The notes below the pieces were generated by a model. That model saw only the letters and a list, made by a program, of their open reading frames with translations. It ran no database searches and was not told the origin of the DNA. From positions 1-5,274 of the forward strand of contig JAGLNE010000090.1 of assembly GCA_023139655.1 (NCBI GenBank): a stretch of DNA of 5,274 nt, given 5' to 3'. Numbering within the stretch: position 1 is the stretch's first letter; every line of letters begins with the position of its first letter. The position numbers were made by a program, and so were the translations under genes. The stretch is from Candidatus Parcubacteria bacterium. GTDB lineage: Bacteria; Patescibacteriota; Patescibacteriia; Patescibacteriales; UBA12075. Positions 5,006 through 5,274 of this stretch are shown piece by piece.

Positions 5006-5120
5006 GCAATACAGGCAGGTGGCGGTTTTTTGAATAGGGGGTATTTAAAAATCAGAATCAAATATTAAGGGGGCGGGGGGTGTATATATTAATAGGGCGC
5101 TTGATTGCGAGGATTAAGAA

Positions 5121-5149
5121 TTGAGTGCTAAAAAATTCGGCTATATAAA
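5121..5149 (+). promoter_or_regulatory. Candidate promoter reading out of the window to the right
   Basis: TTGAGT (5121-5126), 17 bases, then TATAAA (5144-5149). Transcription would start near 5156 and include the hairpin at 5192-5211. It is on the plus strand and suggests a rightward gene beginning near or beyond the window end. Confidence 0.42.
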
Positions 5150-5191
5150 AAAGTTTTTGAGTTATATTTCCTTATATACAAGGACGAACCG

Positions 5192-5211
5192 ACACGAGCT
5201 GTTTCTCGTGT
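5192..5211 (+). repeat. Short leader hairpin
   Basis: ACACGAG and CTCGTGT form a perfect 7-bp stem with the loop CTGTTT. It is followed by AATAAAAGGGAG rather than a T-run, so it is not a terminator for the plus strand. It may be a 5' leader structure of a gene to the right. Confidence 0.4.
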
Positions 5212-5274
5212 AATAAAAGGGAGTATTGCATAATATTACCAGTCATCAAAAACCTTGTTGTTTAGCCTTAATTG

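Larger units (their letters stand above)
4863..5274. other. Gene-free stretch at the right end
   Basis: I find no convincing gene on either strand. The left part (4911-5020) is rich in CA and contains GTCAA-like repeats about one helical turn apart. The middle (5037-5097) has runs of G. The right part holds a possible rightward promoter and a small hairpin, and may be the leader of a gene beyond the window. A TTG at 5226 opens a frame to the window end, but the purine-rich AAGGGAG is only two bases before it, so it is not called. Confidence 0.5.

Noticed and set aside
5123..5131. GAGTGCTAA, half of a CIRCE (HrcA) operator
   Set aside because: The partner TTAGCACTC is not found nine bases upstream, so a complete CIRCE is absent; likely chance.

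Overview
The window is AT-rich bacterial DNA with short intergenic hairpins and repeats. TGA acts as an ordinary stop, since the first abiE-like gene ends in TGA inside an ATGA overlap. The RecQ has an extra C-terminal helix-turn-helix. Together with recurrent 'hairpin then GCGGA' spacers and a divergent archaeal-type aldolase, this suggests a member of the candidate phyla radiation (Patescibacteria/Parcubacteria-like). That assignment is an inference; the window holds no marker gene that settles it.

Layout. 1-1683 (+) is the 3' part of recQ, cut by the left edge of the window; a strong hairpin terminator follows at 1701-1732. 1735-1789 is the first copy of a 55-bp repeat. 1811-2090 is an AT-rich control region: a 12-bp hairpin, a TTGACA promoter with a perfect 14-bp palindrome in its spacer, a second possible -10, and a 10-bp inverted repeat just before the next gene. 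2091-3466 (+) is a two-gene type IV toxin-antitoxin operon of the AbiE/MenAT kind: an AbiEi-like antitoxin and an AbiEii-like nucleotidyltransferase toxin overlapping by 4 bp. It ends at a terminator (3481-3508), followed by the second copy of the 55-bp repeat (3515-3569; one mismatch). The toxin-antitoxin module is therefore bracketed by direct repeats, each placed just after a terminator.

3686-4447 (-) is a class I (archaeal-type FBA/ADH synthase-like) aldolase homologue. It has a good extended -10 promoter but appears to have lost the Schiff-base lysine. Just upstream on the same strand is a frameshifted stub of an EamA/DMT transporter (4527-4618), with a promoter placed so that its transcript would be leaderless. 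4671-4862 is a non-coding mosaic of two terminator-like hairpins, each followed by GCGGAACGGAC. The second of these is the start of an exact 21-nt match, on the minus strand, to the 3' end of bacterial tRNA-Asp. 4863-5274 holds no convincing gene. It has helically phased GTCAA repeats with a palindrome, a cluster of G-runs, a plausible rightward promoter and a small hairpin.

The genes do not form one pathway. The picture is a housekeeping repair helicase beside an accessory region assembled from a defence/addiction module, a diverged enzyme and a dead transporter. The spacers share a repeated hairpin-plus-GCGGA design, which is the most unusual feature of the window.
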